Origin: an uncultured Paracoccaceae bacterium
GTDB taxonomy: Bacteria > Pseudomonadota > Alphaproteobacteria > Rhodobacterales > Rhodobacteraceae
DNA length: 64,000 bases
Reading direction: 5' to 3'
Assembly (NCBI GenBank): GCA_947488175.1
Contig: CANKYO010000004.1
Coordinates: 62,001-126,000, forward strand
Shown here: piece after piece, positions 44,362 to 52,923 of the stretch
How the letters are laid out: the number at the start of each line of letters is the position of its first letter
Numbering within the stretch: position 1 is the first letter of the stretch
Translations under genes and position numbers: made by a program
Notes under the pieces: generated by a model
Database searches by the model: none
The model's input: the letters and a program-made list of their open reading frames with translations, nothing else
Told to the model about the DNA's origin: nothing

Positions 44362-44749
44362 GGCGCTCTTGCGCCTCAAGGCTCATGGTCGCAATCGGAC
44401 GGGCATCCAGACGCTTCAAAGAGATCGGTTCGCCCGTGATTTCGCAATACCCATATTCGCCTTCGTCAATGCGGCGCAGGGCAGCGTCAATCTTGTTGAC
44501 CAGCTTGCGCTGACGGTCGCGGGTCCGCAGTTCAAGCGCACGATCCGTTTCTTCAGAGGCGCGGTCGGCCACATCGGGAATATTGCGGGTCTGATCTTTC
44601 ATGCCGGCGACGGTGTCGCGGCTGTCTTCAAGAATTTCTGCTTTCCAATTTTGAAGTTTGCGGCGGAAATACTCTGTCTGGCGTTCGTTCATGAACGGTT
44701 CGCTTTCTGCGGGGCGATAATCTTCTGGCAGAAAAACTTCGGCTTTCAT
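44327..44749 (-). CDS. dksA: RNA polymerase-binding protein DksA (low-cysteine form)
   Basis: 140 aa. Start at MKAEVFLPEDY because GAAGGG is 8 bases from this ATG and only 2 from the ATG at 44755. Coiled-coil with the DxxDxA tip (D59, D62, A64). In the globular domain only C102 remains of the four zinc ligands; the others are T105, S123 and A126. A similar one-Cys DksA is known in Rhodobacter sphaeroides. Works with ppGpp on transcription initiation. Confidence 0.92.
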   Translation of the reverse strand: MKAEVFLPEDYRPAESEPFMNERQTEYFRRKLQNWKAEILEDSRDTVAGMKDQTRNIPDVADRASEETDRALELRTRDRQRKLVNKIDAALRRIDEGEYGYCEITGEPISLKRLDARPIATMSLEAQERHERREKVHRDD

Positions 44750-44929
44750 CGTCATAACCCTTCATCTCCTACGCAGCTTCGGACCACCCATCCCGTGCCA
44801 CGTTCCATAATTTGTGGCGGGTTTACTCCCTTGCTTGGCGGCTGTCACCCCCTCATTTCCCATACCGGCAAGGTGTTGATGATCCGTGATGAACTGCTAG
44901 GTTGTCGGCAATCAACGAAGGTTAAAAAT

Positions 44930-45769
44930 ATGCTCTTTACAGGCACCGACTCTTACGTCGCCACTGATGATTTGACCATGGCGGTGAACGCTGCGGTGAC
45001 TCTGGAACGTCCATTGCTCGTTAAAGGCGAGCCCGGGACAGGCAAGACCGAACTGGCTCGCCAGGTCAGCACGGCACTTGGCCTGCCAATGATCGAATGG
45101 CATATCAAATCAACGACCAAGGCACAGCAGGGTCTTTACGAATATGACGCTGTCAGCCGGCTGCGTGACAGCCAACTTGGCGACGCTCGCGTTCAGGATG
45201 TGGCCAACTATATCAAGAAAGGCAAGCTGTGGCAGGCTTTCGCGGCCGATGGCAAGGTCGTGTTGCTGATTGATGAGGTCGACAAAGCCGATATCGAGTT
45301 TCCAAATGACCTGCTGCAAGAACTCGATCGGATGGAATTTCACGTCTACGAAACCGGCGAGACGATCAAGGCGGTCCACCGCCCAATCGTCATCATCACG
45401 TCAAATAATGAAAAAGAACTACCAGACGCCTTCCTGCGCCGCTGCTTTTTCCATTACATCCGCTTTCCGGATATGGACACGATGCGCCAGATTGTCGCCG
45501 TCCATCACCCCGGCATCAAAGAAGTGCTGCTGACAACCGCCCTCACCCAGTTCTACGAGATTCGCGAGACCGCTGGTCTGAAGAAAAAGCCATCCACCTC
45601 AGAGGTATTGGATTGGCTCAAGCTTCTGCTAGCCGAGGATCTGAACCCCGAAGACCTGAAACGCAACGGCGCCAACGCCCTGCCCAAACTCCACGGCGCG
45701 CTGTTGAAAAACGAACAGGACGTGCATCTGTTTGAACGCTTGGCCTTCATGGCGCGCAGAGGTGGCTAA
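44930..45769 (+). CDS. MoxR-type AAA+ ATPase (CoxD-like)
   Basis: 279 aa. Start at MLFTGTDSYVATDDL; the frame is open upstream only by chance. Walker A GEPGTGKT (33-40), Walker B VVLLIDEVDKAD, sensor ITSNNEKELPDAFLRRC, and the C-terminal KKKPSTSEVLDWLKLLL lid. MoxR ATPases act with VWA proteins as metal-insertion or folding chaperones. The likely partner, a CoxE-type VWA gene, lies 2.4 kb downstream on the same strand. Confidence 0.92.
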   Translation: MLFTGTDSYVATDDLTMAVNAAVTLERPLLVKGEPGTGKTELARQVSTALGLPMIEWHIKSTTKAQQGLYEYDAVSRLRDSQLGDARVQDVANYIKKGKLWQAFAADGKVVLLIDEVDKADIEFPNDLLQELDRMEFHVYETGETIKAVHRPIVIITSNNEKELPDAFLRRCFFHYIRFPDMDTMRQIVAVHHPGIKEVLLTTALTQFYEIRETAGLKKKPSTSEVLDWLKLLLAEDLNPEDLKRNGANALPKLHGALLKNEQDVHLFERLAFMARRGG

Positions 45770-45975
45770 CCACCCCTGCGCACATTGCCGTGCCAGTCTT
45801 CAATTTTCGTATCCGACACAGGCGTCAGTACAGGTGCCTTGGATTGGCCCGTATCACCTGCCGCGCCGATCAGGATGCCAATGCCCAACAATGCGATAGC
45901 CCAAAACACGGTCAACGGCCAACGGCGTTCCACATCACCGACATTGCGGCGCTCAAGCGTCATGTGATTTTGCAT
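45766..45975 (-). CDS. Small membrane-anchored hypothetical protein
   Basis: 69 aa. ATG at 45975 chosen for GGAG at 6 bases; several upstream ATGs lack a site. One membrane segment (WPLTVFWAIALLGIGILIGAA) and a soluble tail (PVLTPVSDTKIEDWHGNVRRGG). Overlaps the end of the convergent MoxR gene by 4 bases. No family recognised. Confidence 0.5.
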   Translation of the reverse strand: MQNHMTLERRNVGDVERRWPLTVFWAIALLGIGILIGAAGDTGQSKAPVLTPVSDTKIEDWHGNVRRGG

Positions 45976-46024
45976 GCTCATCTCCATCTTTCGGTTTGTG
46001 ACTGCGATTGTGATAGGCACTTTG

Positions 46025-46049
46025 AAAACATTCTCAAAACGAATGTTTT
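46025..46049. promoter_or_regulatory. A/T-rich dyad in a divergent intergenic region
   Basis: AAAACATTC-TCAAAAC-GAATGTTTT, a perfect 9-bp dyad with 7-base spacer, in the 215-base gap between the small membrane protein (minus) and the GNAT operon (plus). Likely operator for one or both; motif not recognised. Confidence 0.4.
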
Positions 46050-46190
46050 TGCGACTTAACATCACATATTTTGATATACCGCACCCGATGCAACCATCAC
46101 GCATTCGTGTGATCGTCCGCCCACTCAAATGCACTGGTCAACAAGGCAAAGCAGTCTATGGTCGACAGAAACCCGAATAGAGCAGCAAGA

Positions 46191-46649
46191 ATGACAACGA
46201 CCTCGCACACCATCATCCGCCCGTTGACAGCAGGGGACCGCGCGGCCTGGGAAGCCCTTTGGCGCGCGTATCTGACGTTTTATCGCACCAGCGTCGGACA
46301 AGATGTCTTTGAAAGCACGTTCGCCAGCCTATTGGGCAATGATGATCATGATTTCAACGCCTTGATCGCCGAACAGAACGGCACACCCGTCGGCCTCGTT
46401 CATTTCCTGTTCCACCGCCATTGCTGGCGGATCGAAAATGTCTGCTATCTGCAGGATCTTTACGCCGACCCCGTCGTGCGCGGCACAGGTGTGGGCAGGC
46501 TGCTGATTGAGGCTGTGTATGACGCCGCTGACAAGGCCAGCGCACCCAGCGTCTATTGGCTAACCCAAGACGATAATGCTGCAGGACGCAGACTGTATGA
46601 CCGCGTCGGCCAGCTGACCAATTTCATCAAGTATCAGAGGCCCGCATGA
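46191..46649 (+). CDS. GNAT family N-acetyltransferase
   Basis: 152 aa from MTTTSHTIIRPL; an upstream ATG at 46158 is possible. Acetyl-CoA loop LYADPVVRGTGVGRLLIEAVYDAA (Q/RxxGxG/A form) and SVYWLTQDDNAAGRRLYDRVG near the end, typical of RimI-like acetyltransferases. ATGA overlap with the DUF2927 gene marks the head of an operon. Confidence 0.86.
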   Translation: MTTTSHTIIRPLTAGDRAAWEALWRAYLTFYRTSVGQDVFESTFASLLGNDDHDFNALIAEQNGTPVGLVHFLFHRHCWRIENVCYLQDLYADPVVRGTGVGRLLIEAVYDAADKASAPSVYWLTQDDNAAGRRLYDRVGQLTNFIKYQRPA

Positions 46650-47992
46650 GGTGGTTGGCGCTAGCGGCCGTGGCCTTGAGCACGGCCTGTACACCTGTGC
46701 CCGATGGCCCCGACCCGATCCGGCTGACCTTCCCGGAAATGCGCAGCTTCGCCGCAACCAACCCCGGCCCATCCACCAGACCAAACTCCGAAATCGCCCT
46801 TGATTTCATGGATCTGGCCTTTCGCATGGAAAGCGGACGCCAACTGCCCACATTCACCCGGTTCGAAGAACCGATCACCGTTCGGCTTGTCGGCCCTGTC
46901 GGCCCTTCCGTTCCACAAGACCTCGCCGGTGTTCTGGACCGGCTGCGCAAGGAAGCGCGGATCGACATCCGCATGACCGACGCCGAGGACGCCAACATCA
47001 TCATCGAACCGGTGCCGACACGCACCTTACAGCGAGTGGCCCCCAACGCGGCCTGTTTTGTTGTCCCCCGCGTGGGCAGTTGGCGCGAACTGCGCGCCGC
47101 ACGGGGCACCGCAACCATTGACTGGGCGACACTGCAACGGCGCGAACGTGCTGCGATCTTCCTGCCTGCCGATGCGGCCCCGCAGGAAATTCGCGACTGC
47201 CTGCACGAAGAACTGGCACAGGCGCTTGGCCCGCTCAACGACCTCTACCGCCTGCCGGATTCGATCTTCAACGATGACAATATCCACGCTGTGCTGACCG
47301 GGTTTGATATGCTGATCCTGCGCGCCTACTACGCCCCGGAATTGCAAAACGGGATGACCGAACGGCAAGTCGCCGAACGCCTGCCGCGCATTCTGGCCCG
47401 GATCAATCCACGCGGTGAACGCAGAGGCGGGCAAATTCCCAGCGGTACGTCACGGGCCTGGATTGATTCCATCGAAACCGCATTAAGCGGCGGCAATTCC
47501 GATATCCGACGCAGGCGGGCGGCGCTGCGCGCAGTCAGTATCGGGCAACAACTGGGCTGGACCGGCCCACGTGAAGGTTTCGCCAACTACGCCTATGGTC
47601 GCCTGCAGCTAGGCAATGACAGCACCCTCGCCCTGGGGGCCTTCAACACCGCAGGGCGGGCCTATCGGCAAAGTGCCGTCACCAACATCCATTCCGCCCA
47701 TATCTCAGTCCAGCTGGCCGCGTTTACGCTGATCTCCGGCGATCCGGACGCCACCATCGCCATCACGGATGAGGCGATCCCCGTTGCCCGCCGCCATCAG
47801 AACGCCGCGCTGCTGTCGCTGTTGATGATGTTCAAAGCCGAAGCACTGGATATGAAAGGCGACACTGAGGCCGGCATGGCCCTGCGACTGGACAGTCTGG
47901 GTTGGGCACAGTACGGGTTTGGCAGCCAGGACGAGGTGATTGACCGGTTGAACGAAATCGCCTCTCTGGTGCCGCAGACGCCACCAAGCTGA
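46646..47992 (+). CDS. DUF2927 lipoprotein
   Basis: 448 aa. Signal peptide MRWLALAAVALSTAC with lipobox Cys15. DUF2927 core over ~50-240: SEIALDFMDLAFRMESGRQLPTFTRFEEPITVRLVGP, and DCLHEELAQALGPLNDLYRLPDSIFNDDNIH with an HEExxQ motif resembling a metalloprotease centre. The C-terminal ~200 residues look like TPR-type helices (ALRAVSIGQQLGW, FANYAYGRLQLG, ALLSLLMMFKAEALDMKGD). Possibly an envelope zinc protease-like protein; function unproven. Confidence 0.83.
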   Translation: MRWLALAAVALSTACTPVPDGPDPIRLTFPEMRSFAATNPGPSTRPNSEIALDFMDLAFRMESGRQLPTFTRFEEPITVRLVGPVGPSVPQDLAGVLDRLRKEARIDIRMTDAEDANIIIEPVPTRTLQRVAPNAACFVVPRVGSWRELRAARGTATIDWATLQRRERAAIFLPADAAPQEIRDCLHEELAQALGPLNDLYRLPDSIFNDDNIHAVLTGFDMLILRAYYAPELQNGMTERQVAERLPRILARINPRGERRGGQIPSGTSRAWIDSIETALSGGNSDIRRRRAALRAVSIGQQLGWTGPREGFANYAYGRLQLGNDSTLALGAFNTAGRAYRQSAVTNIHSAHISVQLAAFTLISGDPDATIAITDEAIPVARRHQNAALLSLLMMFKAEALDMKGDTEAGMALRLDSLGWAQYGFGSQDEVIDRLNEIASLVPQTPPS

Positions 47993-48005
47993 CAAGGGAC
48001 ATGTC

Positions 48006-48176
48006 ATGATCTATCCCCTCGCTGGACTGATATTCGGGGCACTATTCGGGGCCTTCCGGGCCAAGGCGCGCGGCGGCAAGACAGCCGATCTGCTGCAATG
48101 GGGTGCGGCATTCGCCATGATCTTTGGCGTTGTCGGTCTGTTCGTTCTGATCTTCATCGAACGCAGCTACTACTGA
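48006..48176 (+). CDS. Conserved 56-aa membrane protein
   Basis: 56 aa. AAGGGAC 7 bases upstream. Two hydrophobic segments (IYPLAGLIFGALFGAF and AAFAMIFGVVGLFVLIFIE) joined by a basic loop RAKARGGKTADLLQWG. 13 bases after the DUF2927 gene and 5 bases before the VWA gene, so embedded in the operon. Resembles short Rhodobacteraceae proteins I recall as uncharacterised. Confidence 0.75.
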   Translation: MIYPLAGLIFGALFGAFRAKARGGKTADLLQWGAAFAMIFGVVGLFVLIFIERSYY

Positions 48177-48181
48177 ATCCG

Positions 48182-49369
48182 ATGTTCCTGCCCTTCTTCG
48201 ACAATCTGCGCAAATCCGGGGTCCCGGTCTCATTGCGCGAATTTCTGTCATTCCTCGAAGGGATGAAAGCAGGGCTGGCCACCTACGATGTCGAAGCCTT
48301 CTATTTTCTGGCCCGCACCATCATGGTCAAGGACGAGCGGCATCTGGATAAATTCGACCGGGCCTTCGCCGCCACGTTCGAAGGGCTCGACGCGATCCCG
48401 GCCGAAGCGGTGCTGAACGCGGTCGATATTCCCGCCGACTGGCTGGAGAAGCTGGCCGAAAAGCACCTGACCGACGCCGAAAAGGCCGAGATTGAAGCGC
48501 TTGGCGGCTTCGACAAGCTGATGGAAACACTCAAGAAACGGCTGGAGGAACAAAAAGGTCGCCATCAGGGCGGCAACAAATGGGTCGGCACTGCGGGCAC
48601 GTCACCCTTCGGCGCTTATGGCTACAACCCCGAAGGCGTGCGGATCGGCCAGAATGAAAGCCGCCACCAGCGCGCGGTCAAGGTCTGGGACAAGCGCGAA
48701 TTCCGCAACCTCGACGATACCGTCGAACTGGGCACCCGCAACATCAAGGTCGCCCTGAAACGGCTGCGTAAATGGGCGCGTGACGGGGCGGCCGAAGAAC
48801 TCGACCTGAACGGCACGATCCGCGCCACTGCCGAACATGGCTATCTTGATGTGCAGACCCGGCCCGAACGGCGCAACGCGGTCAAGGTACTGCTCTTCCT
48901 CGATATCGGTGGATCAATGGACCCGCATGTCAAAGTGGTCGAAGAACTGTTCAGCGCGGCCAAATCCGAATTCAAGCATTTCGAACATTTCTACTTCCAC
49001 AACTGCCTTTACGAAGGTGTCTGGAAAGATAACCGAAGGCGCTGGAACGCCCAGACCCCCACATGGGAGGTTCTGCGCACCTACGGGCCCGACTACAAAT
49101 GCATCTTCGTCGGCGACGCCAGTATGTCGCCCTACGAAATCGCGTTCAAGGGCGGGGCGAACGAACACTGGAACGAAGAATCAGGCGAGGTCTGGCTATC
49201 TCGCGCCCGCGACCAGTGGCCCAGCCACCTATGGATCAACCCGCTGGAAGAACGCTATTGGCCCTACACGCAATCAATCCAGATGATCCAGCAGATCTTT
49301 GGCCCTGACCGCATGGTGCCGATGACGCTGTCAGGGATCGAGGCGGGTATGAAAACCTTGGGGCGCTAG
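48182..49369 (+). CDS. CoxE-type VWA domain protein
   Basis: 395 aa. Begins MFLPFFDNLRKSGVPVSLREFLSFLEGMKAGLATYDVEAFYFLARTIMVKDERHLDKFDRAF, the CoxE/YehP-like family signature. The C-terminal half is a VWA fold with the MIDAS motif DIGGSMD at 241-247 and a further D in VGDASMSPYE. Partner class for MoxR ATPases; in Oligotropha, CoxD/CoxE mature the CO dehydrogenase copper site. No CO dehydrogenase genes are here. Confidence 0.9.
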   Translation: MFLPFFDNLRKSGVPVSLREFLSFLEGMKAGLATYDVEAFYFLARTIMVKDERHLDKFDRAFAATFEGLDAIPAEAVLNAVDIPADWLEKLAEKHLTDAEKAEIEALGGFDKLMETLKKRLEEQKGRHQGGNKWVGTAGTSPFGAYGYNPEGVRIGQNESRHQRAVKVWDKREFRNLDDTVELGTRNIKVALKRLRKWARDGAAEELDLNGTIRATAEHGYLDVQTRPERRNAVKVLLFLDIGGSMDPHVKVVEELFSAAKSEFKHFEHFYFHNCLYEGVWKDNRRRWNAQTPTWEVLRTYGPDYKCIFVGDASMSPYEIAFKGGANEHWNEESGEVWLSRARDQWPSHLWINPLEERYWPYTQSIQMIQQIFGPDRMVPMTLSGIEAGMKTLGR

Positions 49370-49608
49370 CGCCAGGTCGTTGGGTCACCTTCCACGGCAC
49401 AACCCAATGGTGGCAACTGCTCCGCAAAATTCTCTTTCAGTTTCCCGCAACCCCAATCCTGCACAAAGCCGGGCACAGAACTGTTCAACCGGATCCCGAT
49501 GTCACTATACGGCGATTGCGTATTGGTCACATAGCGGTAATAGGCAAAGCTGAATGGCCCACTCAACGCCACAAGGGCCAGAATGAGATAGGCAATGATT
49601 TTTTTCAT
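49366..49608 (-). CDS. Small exported or membrane-anchored protein
   Basis: 80 aa. Start at MKKIIAYLILALVALSGPFSFAYY with AAGGAG 6 bases upstream. One signal anchor, then a short periplasmic part with two Cys (WGCGKLKENFAEQLPPLGCAVEG) that could form a disulfide. No family recognised. Overlaps the end of the VWA gene by 4 bases. Confidence 0.6.
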   Translation of the reverse strand: MKKIIAYLILALVALSGPFSFAYYRYVTNTQSPYSDIGIRLNSSVPGFVQDWGCGKLKENFAEQLPPLGCAVEGDPTTWR

Positions 49609-49711
49609 GTTCAACTCCTTGACGGCAACGCCCCCGCGCCTTGATCGTCAATTGCGCGTGATGCGTCAATCCGCACTTTGAAATCACCGATTTCAGGCAC
49701 ATATTACGCTT

Positions 49712-50398
49712 ATGATCAAACTTCTGCCCATTCTGCTTGCTGTCCTCTATGGCCTTGCCATGTACCGTTTCTCGGTCTGGCGAACGGCACGCGAACTTGA
49801 TGCAAACTCGACCGAACTGGCCGACCCGATCCTCAAGCACATCACCGACCGGATGGCCCAAGCGTTGGAGATCGACCGGATCAAGGTCCACATCTACGAA
49901 ATCGACCCTGTCAACGGGTTGGCCGCCCCTGACGGGCGTATTTTCATCACCCGCGGTTTCTTCAACAAATACCGCCAGGGTCAGGTCACGTCAGAAGAAA
50001 TGGCCAGCGTCATCGCGCACGAACTGGGGCACGTCGCCCTGGGCCATTCACGCCGCCGCATGATCGACTTTTCCGGCCAGAACGCCATGCGCACCGCACT
50101 CGCCATGATCCTCGGTCGGTTTATCCCGTTTATCGGTCCATGGATCGCCGGTTTGCTGATGAGCCTTCTGGCGGCGCGCCTCTCGCGCAGCGACGAATTT
50201 GAGGCTGACGCATACGCATCCGCCCTGCTGGTCAAGGCCGGGATCGGGACTGGCCCACAGAAATCGCTCTTCACCAAGCTGGAAAAGCTGACAGGGGCGC
50301 GTGGTGCGGCGATCCCCGCCTGGATGATGAGCCACCCCAAAACCCAGCAACGCATCGCCGCCATTGAAGCGAACGAGGCGAAGTGGGCCGCAGGCTAA
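49712..50398 (+). CDS. M48 family metallopeptidase
   Basis: 228 aa. N-terminal signal anchor (KLLPILLAVLYGLAMYRF). Zinc motif HELGH at 103-107 with a further acidic ligand in SRSDEFEADAYAS (~160-170). A hydrophobic stretch FIPFIGPWIAGLLMSLLAARL lies between. HtpX/BepA-like envelope peptidase, probably in protein quality control. Confidence 0.88.
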   Translation: MIKLLPILLAVLYGLAMYRFSVWRTARELDANSTELADPILKHITDRMAQALEIDRIKVHIYEIDPVNGLAAPDGRIFITRGFFNKYRQGQVTSEEMASVIAHELGHVALGHSRRRMIDFSGQNAMRTALAMILGRFIPFIGPWIAGLLMSLLAARLSRSDEFEADAYASALLVKAGIGTGPQKSLFTKLEKLTGARGAAIPAWMMSHPKTQQRIAAIEANEAKWAAG

Positions 50399-50403
50399 CC
50401 GCT

Positions 50404-50946
50404 CTACCGCACAAGCGCCTTGCCAAGGCGCGGCAGCCGCGCCTTTTTCATCAGCGCCCGCATTTCCCAAGTACCGCCCGATAACCTGTTCGCTTCCGCC
50501 AGCACCGCCTCAGCCACACCCCTGACCTGATCCGGGGCCTCTTCCAGCAACCCGCGCAGGAACACATCGGGATCTGCGCGAAACAACCGTTCCTCGGACA
50601 GGATATTGCCCGGAAAATCCTTGGCATTCGTCGTTAGAATACCATCGCAAGACCCGGCAATCGCTGCGGCCAGCACATGAACATCATCCGCATCCGGCAA
50701 CCACAACCGGCGCATCAGCCCGTCATGCGGCGGCACAATCGCATCCGGAAACTTCGCCTTCAGCGCGGCCACTTCACCACGGGCGAACACACCTTGCTCC
50801 GGCCCCAGCTTGGCCGCCGCCAGCGCCCATTCCTCCAGGATCCGCTCCGACCAGCGCGGCTCGAACAACCCTTCCTTGGCGCATCCCAACACGACTTCAC
50901 GCATCACGGTGGGATACAGGACGCAGGCGTCAATCAGCATCCTCAT
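50404..50946 (-). CDS. PIN domain protein of the RSP_2648 type
   Basis: 180 aa. N-terminal LIDACVLYP with the first acidic residue, then LPDADDVHVLAAAIAGSCDGILTTNAKDFP with the central Asp cluster (~86-90) and TNAKDF, so a complete PIN nuclease site. The C-terminal ~50 residues are a family-specific helical extension. There is no antitoxin gene; it overlaps the rRNA methyltransferase gene by 4 bases. A housekeeping RNA nuclease is more likely than a toxin (inference). Confidence 0.82.
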   Translation of the reverse strand: MRMLIDACVLYPTVMREVVLGCAKEGLFEPRWSERILEEWALAAAKLGPEQGVFARGEVAALKAKFPDAIVPPHDGLMRRLWLPDADDVHVLAAAIAGSCDGILTTNAKDFPGNILSEERLFRADPDVFLRGLLEEAPDQVRGVAEAVLAEANRLSGGTWEMRALMKKARLPRLGKALVR

Positions 50947-52151
50947 AGACGATAAAACACCGCCTTGAGGTATCCACTTTCGGCCAGATGCGGCATCAGC
51001 GGGTGGTCCGGCCCGGCAAACCCGGTGTGGATAATCTGCCCCCGCCGCCCGGCCCGCCCGATCCCGCGCGAACAGGAATTGCGGAATTTCGTCAGATCAG
51101 CGGCATGCGAACAGGAGCAAAGCCCCAGATACCCACCGTCCGCCACCAGCTGGGCCGCCAAACGGGCCACGCGTTCATACGCGCGCAACCCCGCATCCAG
51201 CGCCTGCCGCGACGGGGCAAAGGCTGGTGGATCACAGATGACCACATCGAACGTCGCCCCCTCGTCGGCAAGGGCGGTCAGCACGTCAAACGCATCACCC
51301 TTCCGGGTCTCGAACCGGTCCGTCACACCCATCCGGGTTGCGCCATCCTCCGCCAAAGCCAGCGCCGGGGCCGAACCATCAACCGCCAGAACCGACTTGG
51401 CCCCGGCCGCCAATGCGGCCAATCCAAACCCGCCCACATGGCTGAACACATCCAGCACGCGGGCATCCTTGGCCAAACCGGCCGCAAACGCATGATTGGC
51501 GCGCTGATCAAAGAACAACCCTGTCTTCTGGCCGCCCATCAGATCGGCCATATACTGGGCACCATTCATCGGTACAGGAACCGGGCCTTCCGGGGCCGCG
51601 CCACGCATGACTTCCATCCGGTCCTCCAACCCCTCCAACCCCCGCGCGCGGCCCGTACCGTTAAGAATAACCGAGGTCACTCCGGTAACAGCCATCAACG
51701 CATCGACCAGCGGTGTAATCAAAACATCCGCCCAGGCCGCATTCGGCTGCACTACGGCGATGTCACCGAAACGGTCCACAATGACACCGGGCAATCCATC
51801 CGCCTCTGCATGGATCAACCGATAGAACGGCTGATCATAAAGGCGCTCTCGATGGGCCAAAGCGCGCGCAAACCGCACCGCAAACCACGCCTCATCAATG
51901 TCCGCATGCGGATCGCGGTCCAGCATCCGGCAGATGATCTTGGACGCTGGATTGACCGCTACGACCCCTAATGGACTACGCCCGGAATCCTCCAGCACCG
52001 CTACGGTTCCGGCAGCAAGACCACGGGTCCTGCGGTCGGTCACCAGTTCATTGGCATAGACCCAAGGAAATCCATGCCGGATGGCGCGGACCTCTGCCTT
52101 GGGTGTCAGACGGACAGTGGGGCGGTCGGGGCGGTTTTCTGTGGTATTCAT
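50943..52151 (-). CDS. RlmI-type class I SAM-dependent rRNA methyltransferase
   Basis: 402 aa. N-terminal PUA-like domain (VRLTPKAEVRAIRHGFPWVYANELV), then a Rossmann methyltransferase with VLDVFSHVGGFGLAALAAGA (SAM loop), VLAVDGS, and the catalytic region DVVICDPPAFAPSRQALDAGLRAYE and LCSCSHAADL. This is the RlmI/RlmK m5C family acting on 23S rRNA. Coupled to the downstream PIN gene. Confidence 0.87.
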   Translation of the reverse strand: MNTTENRPDRPTVRLTPKAEVRAIRHGFPWVYANELVTDRRTRGLAAGTVAVLEDSGRSPLGVVAVNPASKIICRMLDRDPHADIDEAWFAVRFARALAHRERLYDQPFYRLIHAEADGLPGVIVDRFGDIAVVQPNAAWADVLITPLVDALMAVTGVTSVILNGTGRARGLEGLEDRMEVMRGAAPEGPVPVPMNGAQYMADLMGGQKTGLFFDQRANHAFAAGLAKDARVLDVFSHVGGFGLAALAAGAKSVLAVDGSAPALALAEDGATRMGVTDRFETRKGDAFDVLTALADEGATFDVVICDPPAFAPSRQALDAGLRAYERVARLAAQLVADGGYLGLCSCSHAADLTKFRNSCSRGIGRAGRRGQIIHTGFAGPDHPLMPHLAESGYLKAVFYRL

Positions 52152-52194
52152 GACCGCCCTCCTACGCGCAAACGCATTGCGTGGGAAGTAGCGG

Positions 52195-52755
52195 TCAGAG
52201 CAATTCGCGCCGCAGCACCGCTGTCAGAAAGTCAGTGACACGGACCTTCTGTGTCTGGCCAGAAACCTCCAGCCGCGCTGCCTGTGCCCCGCCGGGCGCA
52301 TCCAGATTGGCGACAACCCGGCGGGTCGGCTCAATCACCTGCCCGGTTGCCGCATCACGAACCGTCATCAGGAACACGATGTTGTAAACACCCCCCACTG
52401 AAAAACGGGTGCGGTCCGTCACGCCATGAAAACGCACCAGTTGCACATCAACCGCTACCGGCTGGCGTCCACGCAAAACCGGTTTGTTCCGCTCCATAGC
52501 CGTTTCGAACATGGCCGCGATCTGCGGTATACGCGGCCCTCTGGGATCACCGCGCCAGACAACATCCGCCAGTGGATAGTAGCCTTCATTCTCAGAAACC
52601 GACAAATCGGATGCGGCGGAAAACCTGAAATCGGCAATCGCATAGGATCGTACGATCCCTTCGGGCGCAGACCGGGCGACGCCGATAGGGCCAGCAGTAC
52701 AGGCCGTCAGCGTGACGAGAAACAGAAAAACACTGAGCAGTCTGCGCATCAACAT
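52195..52755 (-). CDS. Lipoprotein of the DUF6778 type
   Basis: 186 aa. Signal peptide MLMRRLLSVFLFLVTLTAC with lipobox Cys19. The mature protein has a beta-rich fold (VDVQLVRFHGVTDRTRFSVGGVYNIVFLMTVRDAATGQVIEPTRRVVANLDAPGG) and a conserved SENEGYYPLADVVWRGDPRGPR segment. Family assigned from memory; function unknown; envelope. Confidence 0.65.
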   Translation of the reverse strand: MLMRRLLSVFLFLVTLTACTAGPIGVARSAPEGIVRSYAIADFRFSAASDLSVSENEGYYPLADVVWRGDPRGPRIPQIAAMFETAMERNKPVLRGRQPVAVDVQLVRFHGVTDRTRFSVGGVYNIVFLMTVRDAATGQVIEPTRRVVANLDAPGGAQAARLEVSGQTQKVRVTDFLTAVLRRELL

Positions 52756-52867
52756 TCAAGACCTCGAACGATAAGGATCAGTCATCGGGCTGCTAAAACA
52801 GCTCAATGGCATCATTATGGCAGGGCCTCTTATAGAGCGGTCGGCACGAACGACGCCATATCACAAC

Positions 52868-52896
52868 TTGTTAGCGCTAACGGCATGTGCTAAACT
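52868..52896 (+). promoter_or_regulatory. edd-eda promoter with LacI-type palindrome
   Basis: TTGTTA (52868-52873), 17-base spacer, TAAACT (52891-52896). The palindrome GTTAGCGCTAAC (52870-52881) has the central CG and shape of LacI/GalR-family operators and covers the -35 box. Predicts sugar-acid-responsive repression. Confidence 0.6.
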
Positions 52897-52923
52897 ATGC
52901 ACAAAGCTTCCCAGAGGAAATTC

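Noticed and set aside
44228-44929. Upstream extension of the MoxR ATPase by 234 codons
   Set aside because: It runs antisense through dksA and the monooxygenase gene. MoxR homology begins at the ATG at 44930, which has its own ribosome site.
50404-50946. Toxin-antitoxin module
   Set aside because: Only a PIN protein is present; its partner by overlap is an rRNA methyltransferase, and no small antitoxin gene is adjacent.
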